Positions 14,906 to 25,580 of a DNA stretch of 64,000 bases are shown here, piece after piece. The stretch lies in NCBI GenBank assembly GCA_023394875.1, contig JAEXAB010000003.1:558001-622000 (forward strand), written 5' to 3'. The DNA is from Bacillota bacterium (lineage in GTDB: Bacteria > Bacillota > Clostridia > Christensenellales > DTU072). Made by a program: the position numbers and the translations under genes. How positions within the stretch are numbered: position 1 is the first letter of the stretch; each line of letters begins with the position of its first letter. The notes under the pieces are model-generated. The model ran no database searches, was not told where the DNA came from, and saw only the letters and a program-made list of their open reading frames with translations.

Positions 14906-16285
14906 CTATTTTGACCATTTGCGTGTAAGACAAACCAGAGTTTCGAGGTGTTTTGTGTTGGGGAACATGTCGTAGGGGGTTATGGAGTTTATGGTGTGGG
15001 TGGGTAAGAGTTTTAGGTCGCGGGATAAAGTGGCGGGGTTGCAGCTGATGTAATAGACGTTGTGGGGAATACTTAGGGAACTTATGGCGTATAAAACTTC
15101 TGGGGCGCAACCTTTTCTCGGTGGGTCAAGGATTATGTTTAGGGTTCTTGATTGGTTATTTTGGTTAGCTAAAAGGCAATTTATAAGCTTGGGCAGTTCC
15201 TGGGCGGCGTCGCCGTTTATGTTGGTTATTTTGTCTTTCAGGTTGTTTTCGGCGGCTAGTTTTATGCCGTCTTCGGTGGCTTCCTTGACTATTTCTATGT
15301 TATACGCTTCGGCGCCGTTTTTGGCAAGGACGGCTCCAATGATGCCCACGCCGGCGTATGCGTCAATTACTAACGGAGATATATCGTTTTTGCATATTTC
15401 GTTAATTACTTTAAGATATATTTTATCGCGAATTTCGTTGTTTAACTGTAAGAAGGAGAAGGGGTTTATTTCGGTTTTTATGCCTAAAATATCGGTAACG
15501 ATTTTTTTCTCTTTTATGGGAATAACGGTGTCGCCCATAATTACGTTGTCGTGGGTTTTTTTGGGAGAATAATAGAGTGCGTAATTAGCTCCGAAAGCGC
15601 TATCCAACTTTTTTATTAGCAGGTCTGTCTTTGGCAAGACAGAGTTGTTGGTAACAACTACTATAGTAAGCTGTCTGTCTATTTCTCTTGCAACCATGTG
15701 GCGCAGAATACCTTTTTTTGTACTTTCGTCATAGACGCTCAAATTGTTTTCGTTGGCGTAGCTGATGAAAATATTAATTAATTTTTCCGCCCACTCTCCG
15801 TGAAGAAAGCATTTGGTTATAGACACTATTTTATGGGTGTTCTCGCGGAAAAAGCCCATAGCTACTTTGCCGTTTACCATGCCAAAAGGCAGTTGAATTT
15901 TGTTCCTGTAGGAATTGGGGGTACTGCAGGCAACGGTATCGTCCACAGGAAAGATAATGCCGGCGTTTTTTCTTAGGAGAACTTCCAGAGAGCGTTTTTT
16001 CCACTCTAACTGTTTTAGGTATTTCAGATGGAGCAAATCACAGCCGCCGCATTTCATAAATCTGTTGCAAACGGGAATGATTCTGTCTTCGGACGGTGTT
16101 ATGACTTCAATAAGGTTACAAAAAACCAAATTCTTTTTAACATACGTTACTTTTGCCTTGACCTCTTCTCCGATTAGCGCAAAGGGTATGAATAAGATGT
16201 AATCTTCAATTTTACCTATACCCTCGCCGTCCATTCCTAGGTCAATAATTTTTACATTTATTATATCGTCTTGTTTTAGTTTCAT
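14906..16285 (-). CDS. rlmD: 23S rRNA (uracil-5-)-methyltransferase RlmD/RumA
   Basis: A 459-residue TrmA/RumA-family methyltransferase that makes 5-methyluridine in 23S rRNA from S-adenosylmethionine. An N-terminal TRAM domain spans about 1-58. The [4Fe-4S] cysteines are C73, C79, C82 and C159. The SAM domain has DAYAGVGIIG; catalytic motifs are DPPRKGC and YYISCNPATLSRD with the nucleophile cysteine. It ends HLETLVCL, the conserved tail of the family. RBS GGAGAG precedes ATG 16285, 7 nt from the upstream stop, so it is co-transcribed with the metallo-hydrolase gene. The 3' end faces the island, as expected for insertion at this locus. Confidence 0.93.
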   Translation of the reverse strand: MKLKQDDIINVKIIDLGMDGEGIGKIEDYILFIPFALIGEEVKAKVTYVKKNLVFCNLIEVITPSEDRIIPVCNRFMKCGGCDLLHLKYLKQLEWKKRSLEVLLRKNAGIIFPVDDTVACSTPNSYRNKIQLPFGMVNGKVAMGFFRENTHKIVSITKCFLHGEWAEKLINIFISYANENNLSVYDESTKKGILRHMVAREIDRQLTIVVVTNNSVLPKTDLLIKKLDSAFGANYALYYSPKKTHDNVIMGDTVIPIKEKKIVTDILGIKTEINPFSFLQLNNEIRDKIYLKVINEICKNDISPLVIDAYAGVGIIGAVLAKNGAEAYNIEIVKEATEDGIKLAAENNLKDKITNINGDAAQELPKLINCLLANQNNQSRTLNIILDPPRKGCAPEVLYAISSLSIPHNVYYISCNPATLSRDLKLLPTHTINSITPYDMFPNTKHLETLVCLTRKWSK

Positions 16286-16292
16286 AGCTCTC

Positions 16293-17393
16293 CTAAATAT
16301 TTCCCGCCGCCGAAATTATGCGGCTGTTGTTTGTGTTGTCGGTATTTTCGGGCAGAAGGTTATTCTGCGGCAAAAATCCGAAATCTCCGTCGTAATCCAT
16401 ATACAGCACTATACTGCCGTGCTTGTCGGTGCGGTAAGTCGCCGTATTTGTTTGTCTTAATCTGTCCATTACCGTTTGCGACGGATGGTTATAAGAATTA
16501 TTAATTCCGCAGCTTATTATTGCGTATTCGGGCTTAACTGCATCAAGAAACAATTGGGAACTGCTGGTATCCGAACCGTGATGCCCAATTTTAAGTACGT
16601 CGATATCAATATCGTAACCCTCGTTTGTGGCATAATTTATAAACCAGCTTTCATTCGGGATTTCGGCATCGCCGGTAAACAATACCTTCCTAATGCCGTA
16701 TTCCAACAGACAAATAAAACTCATAGAGTTTTTGAAACTTGCGCCGCTTACTCCATCATTGCCCGAAGAAAACACCGTCAGTCTGTAGTTATTGTTTTCT
16801 ATAATATACAAATTATCGTCGGGAATGATTATTTCCACTACGTTTGCATCCTTTTCTATCTTAGCCTTATTGCAAAAACTTTCATACGTTTTGCTCAGGT
16901 CTTTGGTTAGGTTGTTAAAGTAAATATTATCAACGTCGTAATTGTCCAAAACCTCTTCCATAAGATTAACGTGGTCGCTGTCTGGATGGGTAACCACCAT
17001 ATATTCCGCCTTGTCAAGCCGCAAAACGTTACTTAAATAATCGTTGTATTTATTTCTGTAACTTTTACTTGGATTTATTCCGCTGCCCGCGTCAATCAGA
17101 CAAATTTTACCATCGGGGAACATAATAACTATCGCATCGCCCTGCCCGATATCAATAAAATGCACCTCAAGAAGGGTACTGATATCAAATTCGTTTGGGA
17201 GCTTAATGCTATTCCCTCCGCTCAATATTGAAGTAGTAAGGGCGTCATCTTCGTTGCCGAAAAGCAAGTCAATAAGACCGTTATTGACAGTTAGGGCAAC
17301 CAAAACGGCAATAAGGAGTACCGCAACTATACATATTACGAAAATGTTCTTTTTGTTTAATTTAAGGGTTTTTCTTCGAATTGTTTTTGCCAT
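16293..17393 (-). CDS. ComEC/Rec2-like metallo-beta-lactamase fold protein
   Basis: A 366-residue protein with one N-terminal membrane segment (about residues 15-38) and an extracytoplasmic metallo-beta-lactamase domain like the C-terminal part of ComEC. Motifs: FIDIGQGDAIVI, LIDAGSG, THPDSDH (metal ligands), VLFTGDA and IGHHGSD. Stand-alone proteins of this type are common in Firmicutes and are probably secreted or anchored nucleases or phosphodiesterases. No competence channel domain is present, so a role in DNA uptake is not implied. RBS AAGGAA precedes ATG 17393; rlmD follows after 7 nt. Confidence 0.87.
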   Translation of the reverse strand: MAKTIRRKTLKLNKKNIFVICIVAVLLIAVLVALTVNNGLIDLLFGNEDDALTTSILSGGNSIKLPNEFDISTLLEVHFIDIGQGDAIVIMFPDGKICLIDAGSGINPSKSYRNKYNDYLSNVLRLDKAEYMVVTHPDSDHVNLMEEVLDNYDVDNIYFNNLTKDLSKTYESFCNKAKIEKDANVVEIIIPDDNLYIIENNNYRLTVFSSGNDGVSGASFKNSMSFICLLEYGIRKVLFTGDAEIPNESWFINYATNEGYDIDIDVLKIGHHGSDTSSSQLFLDAVKPEYAIISCGINNSYNHPSQTVMDRLRQTNTATYRTDKHGSIVLYMDYDGDFGFLPQNNLLPENTDNTNNSRIISAAGNI

Positions 17394-17414
17394 TTTGTTC
17401 CTTTATGTGCCTCT

Positions 17415-17444
17415 ATTATAAGGCATAAGGGCGGTAATATGCAA
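17415..17444 (-). promoter_or_regulatory. Promoter of the metallo-hydrolase/rlmD pair
   Basis: Minus strand: -35 TTGCAT (17439-17444), 18-nt spacer, -10 TATAAT (17415-17420), about 22 nt before the ATG. It is divergent from the promoter of the large LRR gene. Confidence 0.65.
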
Positions 17445-17466
17445 TAAATTTACGAAAATAATGCTG

Positions 17467-17534
17467 TTGACAAAAGCGCTTATTAAGTAGTAATATATTA
17501 TATATGTAATTTTATGGCGCGTAACGTATGCGCC
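17467..17534 (+). promoter_or_regulatory. Promoter and 5' hairpin of the giant LRR lipoprotein gene
   Basis: -35 TTGACA (17467-17472), 18-nt spacer, -10 TAATAT (17491-17496). The leader then has a GC-rich hairpin, GGCGC (17516-17520) with GCGCC (17530-17534), extendable with a G-U pair. AAGGAGG lies just before the GTG start at 17574. Confidence 0.6.
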
Positions 17535-17573
17535 TTACGTCAATAAAGGTTTAACCTGGAAGGAGGATTCGAA

Positions 17574-20500
17574 GTGAAGAAAAAAACCGTCGCCGCGCTA
17601 TTAATAGTTACATTTGCGCTTTTATTATCTTTGACGGGTTGTTATGGGGATATGGTGACAATTTCCTTCGATACCATGGGCGGAAACACCCTTCCTTCAA
17701 TTTCGGTAAGCGCTAGCGCTACCAAACTTGAACTGCCTGTTCCCGAAAAAGAGGGCTATCAGTTTTCTTACTGGTGTTATGACCAGGAAGGCAACCAGAG
17801 AGTGGATACTTCTGTTATCCCCGACGAAAACACCACCTTTTACGCCAAATGGACGGCAAAGTTAATTACCGTTACTTTTGTTTCTACTAATCCCGTTACT
17901 CAAGAAGTTACACGCCAATACAAATACGTAAGCTACGGCGGGAATCTGTCGGTAGAAGAAATGCCCGAAATAGCCGACATAAGCGGTTACGAAGGGATAT
18001 GGCTAAGTGGCGGGCTTACTTCGGTCACTGCTCCGCAAACGATTTACGCTCGTTTCAGCATAAAAAAATATTCGGTTAAATATTACGTGGACGGAGAGGA
18101 ATACGCCTCGTATTTAGGAGAACCGCAAACAGTTATAAGTTCCCCTAGCGCGCCTACTAAGGAAGGTTATTATTTCGCAGGTTGGTATTATAGCGAAGAA
18201 TATACCAGTCGTCTGTCAAATCCGCTTACCAGTATCCCGGTTCAGTCGGTTTCTCTTCACGCAAGATTTATTGACATTAGCGAATCGTCAAGATTTTTTA
18301 ATTACATAACCGACCAAGGCAACGTAATTATAGTCGGTCTAACAAGCGTAGGCAAAGCCCAAAAAGAAATTGTTATTCCTTCTCAAATTAATGGGGACAG
18401 AGTAAGCGGCATAGGCTTTTCTCTTACCGACACCTCGGCGACTAATTTGTCGGTTTTCCAGTCTACTATTCTAGAAACCGTAGTAATACCCGACACAGTA
18501 AGAAGCATAGGTAATTTCGCTTTTTACGGGGCTACTAACCTTAAAGAAGTCATTGTGGAAGGAAATAACCTTGTTACCATAGGAATCGGCGCTTTCGCCG
18601 GATGTACTTCCCTTAATTCTTTTGATTTACCAAGTTCGGTAACCAACATCGGCAAATACTGCTTTGCGGGTATGAGTATAAATAATTCGGCAACGAACGG
18701 TATTACTTTTAACGGCGAAGGAAGTTGGAGCGTCGTTGACAAGTGGGCAAACGTCGATATGGCTTTTTCCACTATGAATATCCCGTCTGACAGCAGTTTA
18801 AGCGTTATTAATAACTACGCTTTTTATAATCTTACCAACTTAAAACAAATCACGTTGCCAACCACTCTAACCAGTCTTAATTATTTAGCGTTTCTAAATA
18901 GCGGTATTGAGTATGTCGACGCTTTTGCGGGCGGGAACTTTATTTCTTATCAAGGCGCAGTCTATTCCGCCGACGGAAAAACTTTGATATATTATCCTGC
19001 CAAAGGCGCGGCTGGCTTTGCACTAAAAAGTGGCACAACCGCCATAGCAAGCTACGCTTTTTACGACAACAAAAATATTACTACGGTAACTTCGGGAGCA
19101 AGTCTTATTACTATCGGCGCGTATGCTTTCTATCAATGCGAAAATTTAGAAAGTATTGCCCTAGACGACAACACCACCCTTACCACAATAGGCGATTATG
19201 CTTTTTCTAAGTCCAAACTAGCCTATTTTAACTTCCCGACAAGCTTTTCTTCGTTAGGAAAGGGGGCGTTTAAGAATTCCACTAATCTATCCGCCGCTTC
19301 TTTCCTCGGACAAAGTATAAGCAGTATTTCCGATGAAGCTTTTTATGCTTGTAATAAACTTGCCGAAATCACCATTCCGCGTTCGGTTGCTATAATCGGC
19401 AAAAACGCCTTCTTTGGTTGTACCCAACTTATAAACGTAACTTTCGGAGAAAACTCCGTTCTGAACACCATAGACGATTATGCTTTTGCAAATTGTACCA
19501 AAATCGCTACGGTGTCCCTGCCGACTTCGATAAGAACAATAAATCAGTATGCTTTTGCGGGCATTTCGGGCAAAATGAACCTTGATTTAAGCTCTGTACC
19601 ATCGGAATTAATTACTTTAGGCGACTACGCTTTTAGCAATACCAAACTTTCTAACTTCACAATAAACAGTAACCTTAGAAACTGGGGCAAGGGCGTTTTC
19701 AAAAACTGCACGTCATTAACCCGTTTTACCATAACGATCTCGGAGTATATTACCGCCATTCCCGAAGAAACATTGTACGGTTGCACTAACCTAGCCCAAA
19801 TCGTCTTCCCTTATACTATCTTAGAAATAAAACCTTACGCACTTTATAACTGTACTAATCTTAGCGACGTCACTTTCTCTTTATCGTCCTTTAACGAAGG
19901 TATAACCACAATAGGAGAAAGCGCGTTTGAAAATTGCACTTCCTTAAAGAGCGGAGACGCCCAAAAGAGAATTTTGCCTACTACGCTTACTTCCATTGGA
20001 GAAAGAGCCTTCTATAACTGCTCTAAAATAACCGCTATATATATTCCAAGCGGTCTTAATAAACTAAGCAAACAAGCCTTTGCGAACTGTACCACCCTTA
20101 CCGAAATAAGATACGACACAAACTCCATTCTTCACACGATAGGAGAAGAAGCCTTCGCAAAATGTACAGCTTTAGTTAGCGCCAGACTTCCTTCTTCCCT
20201 ATCTCCAAGAATCGGAGAAGATATAGGCTTAGTCAAAAATCCTTTCATTGGCTGTACTTCTTTAACTAGCTTTATTTTGGATAACTCTATAAATAATTTA
20301 ACGGTTAATAACGGCGTTGTTTATCTCAATACCCCTACCGACAAAATAATTTATATGTATCCAACCGGCAAAACGGGCGCTTTCGTGGTAAATCCCGATG
20401 TTACCGTTATTGACCAATATTCCTTCTACGGCGCAGCCGTAGGCTCTATTACCTTCCCCAGCAATCCCGCCGTAGAAGGTGTGGAGACTATTTATCTTGT

Positions 20501-23500
20501 CAGAATTGGCGCTTACGCTTTTGGAATGAGCCAACTAAGCACAGTAACCTTATCAAAGAGAGTTTATCTCATAGAAGATTATGCCTTTGCAATGAGTTCT
20601 GTTAGTACGTTAAGTATAGATTCTGCTTACGTTTCTTCCTCAAATCCCGGTTATCATATTGTTAACGAAGGTATAAGCAGCAACGCTCTCAGTATTAATT
20701 ACGGCGCATTTTTTAACTCCGATATTGCTAATCTTGCTTTACCTGAGAGGACAACGAATATCGGCGAAGGAGCTTTCGCGCAATGCTACGATATGAAGAC
20801 TTTGACTTTCTCGGGGTCTGACAATTTTGTTTTGACTATCGGAGATAATGCCTTCTTTGGCAATAGCGGATTAAAATCAATAGTTTTCCCAAGACAAATT
20901 ACCTCCATTGGAAATTACGCTTTCGCAAATTGCTACAATGTAAATTCCATAACCTTTAACTATTCGGAAAGTTTGGGAATAAGCCTATCGTTAGGAGATT
21001 ACGCTTTTGCAAATAACCATTATTTGTATTCTATACGTTTACCCAATCATCTGGAATCATTAGGCGAAGGGGAATTCAGCAACAATTCCCGCCTGACCGA
21101 AGTTATTTTCGCGCCCACTATTAACGCTCCCAGTCTTGTTTTACCAAAACTTGCCTTCTTCGGAAGCAATTCTCTGAAAACAATTAACCTGCCCGGTTAT
21201 ATTTCCGAAATAGGCGAAAAAGCCTTTTGGAAGACCAAACTAGAAAACATTACCCTAAATAACGGCGTTGACGTTGTTATCTGTGATTATGCTTTCAGCG
21301 AAACTGCCAACTTAAAAAATATCCATTTTACCGAAAATGTAACCACTATAGGAGACTACGCTTTCTATAATTCGGCGCTCGAAGCTTTTACTTTTAGTGG
21401 AATTGGAAAAGATATTGCCATACATTCTTACGCCTTCTACGGCGCGCCGCTAAAACAAATTACTCTTACTTCCAGGATAAAAACTTTAGGCGAATACGCT
21501 TTTGCAAATACGACCAGACTTACTTCTGCCATAATTGAAGAAGGTATAATTGCTATTGGTAACTACGCTTTCCAAAACAGCTCTATAGTATCCATAGAAC
21601 TTGATAGCAGCGTAACGGAAATAGGTGACTATGCCTTTGCCTATACCGAAAAACTGGAAGGAATAAGCGGCAATATAGAAATAATCGGCGATTACGCTTT
21701 CTACCATTCCGGCATTGCTTATTTTTATACTTCGGGAGTAATAAGTAGCCTTAGTATAGGGACAAGAAGCTTTTCTTTCTGTAAAAACCTTACTTCTATA
21801 GATTTGCAAACGTCCGGTACTGCGCAAGTAGGTAATTTTGCCTTTGCCGATAGCGTTAATTTAAGCGAACTTAATATCATAGGTAACTTTGCTTCTATTG
21901 GTATGGGTATAACGGCTAACGTTGCCGCATTAGACAGTATTAACATAATTGATAACGTCGGTAATTATATTTGTATTGACGGCGTACTCTATTTTAACGA
22001 AGGTATGGATCTTATTTTGGTTCAATACCCTATCGGACGCCTAAGCTCAACGTACACGCTGCCGCTAAACATATTAGGTATAGAAGATTATGCCTTCCAA
22101 GGCAACAAAACTTTATTGTCAATAATAATAAAAGGGGAAATCGTACCCGAAAAGGGCGCAAATTCCTTTGCCAACACCAATTCCAAACTAAAAATCTACG
22201 TTGCCGAAGATTTGATAGAAGATTATCAGCAAGATTGGCAAATAGATAACATAACGTATGTTACCGAAGAACTTAACGGCTTTGTATTAAAATACGTTGG
22301 TAGCGACAACTACAGCATAATTGACTACACCGGTACAGAAACTAATCTTATTATCCCCGGTCTTATTACCGTGGGTAGCGGAGAAACGGCAATCAGCTAT
22401 AGATTAATTTATATCGAAGAATACGCTTTTGCTAACAGCGTTGATTTGCTTAGCATAACCATAGGCAGCGGAATAAAAGAAATTCACGACTACGCATTTA
22501 ACAATTGTATCAGATTAGAAAGCGTAAATCTTGGTAACAACTTACTTACTATAAAGAATTATTCCTTCTACGGATGCCTGTCTTTATCAAATATTACTTT
22601 CGGCGCTTCCTTAGTTTCTATCGGAAATTACGCTTTCCAAAATTGCCCGTCTTTAACGGAAATTACTTTACCTAATAGCGTTACTTCCTTAGGTAATTAC
22701 GCATTTAGCAAAGCGACAAGCTTATCAAACATAACTCTAGGTAACAGCTTGCAATACTTAGGCAACAATGCCTTTGAATATAACGTAAATATCGTTTCCA
22801 TAACCTTACCCGGTTCTTTATCCTCAATTTCCGACAACGTGTTCTATGGATGCGACAGACTAACTTATATTTATCTACAAAGTAGACAGGCGCCCAAATT
22901 AAAGAGCCTTAACGCCTTTAGAAACACTCCCGAAAGTCTGCAGTTCTTCGTGTCCGCAAACAGTATAAATAACTATATCTCCGACAATCAGTGGAGAAAC
23001 TTCAGTAGTAGAATACTTTCGGTAAGCAGTATTATTTCAATATCCGAAGATGTTAGTTATGCCGTAGAAAAAATAAACGGTAATAACTATAGATTACTTA
23101 GCTATATCGGAACTGAAGAAAATATCACCGTTCTTTCCAACGTTTCCGCCGAAATAAAAATCGTGGAGATAGGCAGAAGAGCTTTCGGACACTTTGCCAA
23201 AACAATTATCCTAAGCGAAGGAATAACCGCCCTTAATAAACACTCATTTGCCAACGCTAAGAACCTAACTTCCATAATTTTACCGTCTTCATTAACAAAT
23301 ATTGGAGATAACAGCTTTTATAGCTTAGAAAAACTGGAAACCGTAGTCTTTAGTGATTTTAGCACTTCAAATCTAACCACTATAGGTAGTTACGCTTTCT
23401 ATAACACAATAAAGATGGCAGTTTTCGACTTCCCCGCCAAGTTGCAGACTATCGGCGACTATGCCTTTGCAAAGACGGGCAATGCCGTTTTAGCTGAAAT

Positions 23501-25565
23501 AAACTTCCATATACCTTCCTACCGCAGTATTGCCTTAGGTAATTATTCCTTTGCAAATAACCCGTTAATTAAGCAAATAACCTTTAACTGCGCCGTGACG
23601 TCACTGGGCGAAGGAACTTTTAGTAACTGCACTAATTTAGAGGCTATTTACTTCAATTCTTTGGGTACGGCGACACAGATTAACAGCGGTTATACCAAAG
23701 TATTTGAAAATTGCTATAAACTAAGCGTATTTGTGGCATCGAACTCTATGTACACAGGTTTTTATAACGTCTGGAGCAACAATGCCGACAGAAGTAAACT
23801 TACTTTGGCGTCAAACATTGCAAAAGACTCCGGAGAAATAACCGGTCAAGAGAACTTTGTAATAAGCGTAAATTCGGGTAGCAACACCGCCTCTATTATT
23901 AACTATATAGGTACAAATACCATAGTTACTTTCCCGTCCACCGTTACTATAAACCAAAATACGTACACAATAACCAAAATAGGCAGAGAGGCAGGCAGCA
24001 CCGACGTAATTAGCGGTTATGTAATAGGTTCTAACGTAACTAAAGTAATTATCCCGCCGACGGTTACCACTATCGCCGCCGACGCCTTCCGCAATTCGGC
24101 GTCCCTTGCCATTGTGGAAATAGCTTCGGGAAGCGGTCTTGAGTCCATCGGTAAAAACGCCTTTGCAAACTGTCAAAACCTTACCACCATAAATATTACT
24201 AAGAATATATCCACTATAGACAGTAGCGCCTTCAATAACTGCGTAAAATTAACCAATATTTCCTTTGAAAACAGAGCAACTAACGACCCTGTAAAGAAAC
24301 TTGTAATAATGGACCGCGTTTTCTATGGTTGCGTTGCCCTTACAAGTATAACCTTACCTTTGCATATTGATGTAATAGGAGAATACTCTTTTGCAAATTG
24401 CACCAAACTTAATAACGTTGTATTAACCGAAGACCATAAGGTAACAAGGCTTGGCAAATATGCATTAAGCTATACCGCGATTGCTTCTATCTATTTACCT
24501 TTCAGCGTCAACAGCGTAGACGACTACTGCTTTGTCGGTAGCAACTTACTTCGCCGCGTTTATCTAAACAGAGAAACAATTCCCGGTGTTTCCTCATCCC
24601 TCACTTCGGCGGGAGAACAGGTATTCGGAGCCAATTCCAGTCCGTTTATTAAGGTTTATACTCCTACCACCAGCCATACCAGTTATCAGTCCACTAAGTG
24701 GAACGTAAAGACCATTATACCCAACCTAAGTCAAGGGGAATTTAACTATATAATTAACCCGTCAGGCGCCGAAAATACAGTAACGTTAACCAACTACTTA
24801 GGAAGCAGTACTATTCTTAACGTGCCGTCTTCGATACAAATAAACAACGTAGAACACAGGGTAACCACTTTAGGCCGTTATTTCGGCAACGAAAAAATAA
24901 CCGAAGTACGCTTTGCCGAAAACAACTACGTAACCGCATTTGAGAGTTATTCCTTTGCCGCTTGTACTTCCCTAAGGAAAATTCACATGCCGTCAAACAT
25001 AACCACCATTGGTGATTATTCCTTCTACAACTGTTCAGCTTTAGCCGACGTTATTTTACCTAACAATCTAAACAACATTCAGCCTTACGTGTTTGCAAAC
25101 TGCACCTCACTAAAAGAAATTGCCATAACGCCGCAGGTTATTACCATAGGTAACTTTGCCTTTATCGGTTGTACTTCCCTTAACCGCGTTATTGTCAACA
25201 TAGTTATTGCCGATAGCGTCAATGCCTTAGGTCAAAACGCCTTTAGTAATACCAGCCCTTCCCTTGTTATTTTGGTAAACGAAAATGATTTAAGCAAATA
25301 CGAAACGGAATGGAGACTGCCCGGAATTATCAGTAAGGAAGCTATGGCGGGCGATTTTGTAGTCAGAAGAAACAACCAAGGCGGATATAGTTTGGTTCAA
25401 TACAACGGCAATGCCGACATAGATCTTACTACCCTTACTTTCTTCGGCGGGAAAGTAAACGAAATTTTAGTTAACAGCATTACCGACAGCCAAGTAAGAA
25501 TAACGATAGACAGCAACACCACTTACTACGCGGCAATACAAGACAGAATAACGATTATAGACTAA
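17574..25565 (+). CDS. Giant BspA-type leucine-rich-repeat lipoprotein (2,663 aa)
   Basis: Signal peptide with lipobox LTGC, so it is lipid-anchored at C23. Residues about 30-230 contain Listeria-Bacteroides (Flg_new) repeats (FDTMGG...YAKW type). Nearly all the rest is LRR_5 (BspA/TpLRR) units of the pattern L..I.LP..V..IG.YAF.NC. The LRR runs are broken five times by a cap ending in Y...W followed by a short Y.I..Y.G....P module (near 22.2, 22.95, 23.73, 24.65 and 25.27 kb), giving a super-repeat architecture. No C-terminal sortase motif. BspA-like proteins bind host or matrix ligands. GTG start with AAGGAGG. Codon use looks like the chromosomal neighbours. Confidence 0.9.
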   Translation: MKKKTVAALLIVTFALLLSLTGCYGDMVTISFDTMGGNTLPSISVSASATKLELPVPEKEGYQFSYWCYDQEGNQRVDTSVIPDENTTFYAKWTAKLITVTFVSTNPVTQEVTRQYKYVSYGGNLSVEEMPEIADISGYEGIWLSGGLTSVTAPQTIYARFSIKKYSVKYYVDGEEYASYLGEPQTVISSPSAPTKEGYYFAGWYYSEEYTSRLSNPLTSIPVQSVSLHARFIDISESSRFFNYITDQGNVIIVGLTSVGKAQKEIVIPSQINGDRVSGIGFSLTDTSATNLSVFQSTILETVVIPDTVRSIGNFAFYGATNLKEVIVEGNNLVTIGIGAFAGCTSLNSFDLPSSVTNIGKYCFAGMSINNSATNGITFNGEGSWSVVDKWANVDMAFSTMNIPSDSSLSVINNYAFYNLTNLKQITLPTTLTSLNYLAFLNSGIEYVDAFAGGNFISYQGAVYSADGKTLIYYPAKGAAGFALKSGTTAIASYAFYDNKNITTVTSGASLITIGAYAFYQCENLESIALDDNTTLTTIGDYAFSKSKLAYFNFPTSFSSLGKGAFKNSTNLSAASFLGQSISSISDEAFYACNKLAEITIPRSVAIIGKNAFFGCTQLINVTFGENSVLNTIDDYAFANCTKIATVSLPTSIRTINQYAFAGISGKMNLDLSSVPSELITLGDYAFSNTKLSNFTINSNLRNWGKGVFKNCTSLTRFTITISEYITAIPEETLYGCTNLAQIVFPYTILEIKPYALYNCTNLSDVTFSLSSFNEGITTIGESAFENCTSLKSGDAQKRILPTTLTSIGERAFYNCSKITAIYIPSGLNKLSKQAFANCTTLTEIRYDTNSILHTIGEEAFAKCTALVSARLPSSLSPRIGEDIGLVKNPFIGCTSLTSFILDNSINNLTVNNGVVYLNTPTDKIIYMYPTGKTGAFVVNPDVTVIDQYSFYGAAVGSITFPSNPAVEGVETIYLVRIGAYAFGMSQLSTVTLSKRVYLIEDYAFAMSSVSTLSIDSAYVSSSNPGYHIVNEGISSNALSINYGAFFNSDIANLALPERTTNIGEGAFAQCYDMKTLTFSGSDNFVLTIGDNAFFGNSGLKSIVFPRQITSIGNYAFANCYNVNSITFNYSESLGISLSLGDYAFANNHYLYSIRLPNHLESLGEGEFSNNSRLTEVIFAPTINAPSLVLPKLAFFGSNSLKTINLPGYISEIGEKAFWKTKLENITLNNGVDVVICDYAFSETANLKNIHFTENVTTIGDYAFYNSALEAFTFSGIGKDIAIHSYAFYGAPLKQITLTSRIKTLGEYAFANTTRLTSAIIEEGIIAIGNYAFQNSSIVSIELDSSVTEIGDYAFAYTEKLEGISGNIEIIGDYAFYHSGIAYFYTSGVISSLSIGTRSFSFCKNLTSIDLQTSGTAQVGNFAFADSVNLSELNIIGNFASIGMGITANVAALDSINIIDNVGNYICIDGVLYFNEGMDLILVQYPIGRLSSTYTLPLNILGIEDYAFQGNKTLLSIIIKGEIVPEKGANSFANTNSKLKIYVAEDLIEDYQQDWQIDNITYVTEELNGFVLKYVGSDNYSIIDYTGTETNLIIPGLITVGSGETAISYRLIYIEEYAFANSVDLLSITIGSGIKEIHDYAFNNCIRLESVNLGNNLLTIKNYSFYGCLSLSNITFGASLVSIGNYAFQNCPSLTEITLPNSVTSLGNYAFSKATSLSNITLGNSLQYLGNNAFEYNVNIVSITLPGSLSSISDNVFYGCDRLTYIYLQSRQAPKLKSLNAFRNTPESLQFFVSANSINNYISDNQWRNFSSRILSVSSIISISEDVSYAVEKINGNNYRLLSYIGTEENITVLSNVSAEIKIVEIGRRAFGHFAKTIILSEGITALNKHSFANAKNLTSIILPSSLTNIGDNSFYSLEKLETVVFSDFSTSNLTTIGSYAFYNTIKMAVFDFPAKLQTIGDYAFAKTGNAVLAEINFHIPSYRSIALGNYSFANNPLIKQITFNCAVTSLGEGTFSNCTNLEAIYFNSLGTATQINSGYTKVFENCYKLSVFVASNSMYTGFYNVWSNNADRSKLTLASNIAKDSGEITGQENFVISVNSGSNTASIINYIGTNTIVTFPSTVTINQNTYTITKIGREAGSTDVISGYVIGSNVTKVIIPPTVTTIAADAFRNSASLAIVEIASGSGLESIGKNAFANCQNLTTINITKNISTIDSSAFNNCVKLTNISFENRATNDPVKKLVIMDRVFYGCVALTSITLPLHIDVIGEYSFANCTKLNNVVLTEDHKVTRLGKYALSYTAIASIYLPFSVNSVDDYCFVGSNLLRRVYLNRETIPGVSSSLTSAGEQVFGANSSPFIKVYTPTTSHTSYQSTKWNVKTIIPNLSQGEFNYIINPSGAENTVTLTNYLGSSTILNVPSSIQINNVEHRVTTLGRYFGNEKITEVRFAENNYVTAFESYSFAACTSLRKIHMPSNITTIGDYSFYNCSALADVILPNNLNNIQPYVFANCTSLKEIAITPQVITIGNFAFIGCTSLNRVIVNIVIADSVNALGQNAFSNTSPSLVILVNENDLSKYETEWRLPGIISKEAMAGDFVVRRNNQGGYSLVQYNGNADIDLTTLTFFGGKVNEILVNSITDSQVRITIDSNTTYYAAIQDRITIID

Positions 25566-25580
25566 GGAGTAACCTTATAA

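Noticed and set aside
17467..17534. Riboswitch in the LRR gene leader
   Set aside because: Only a single hairpin is present; no known riboswitch core could be recognised.
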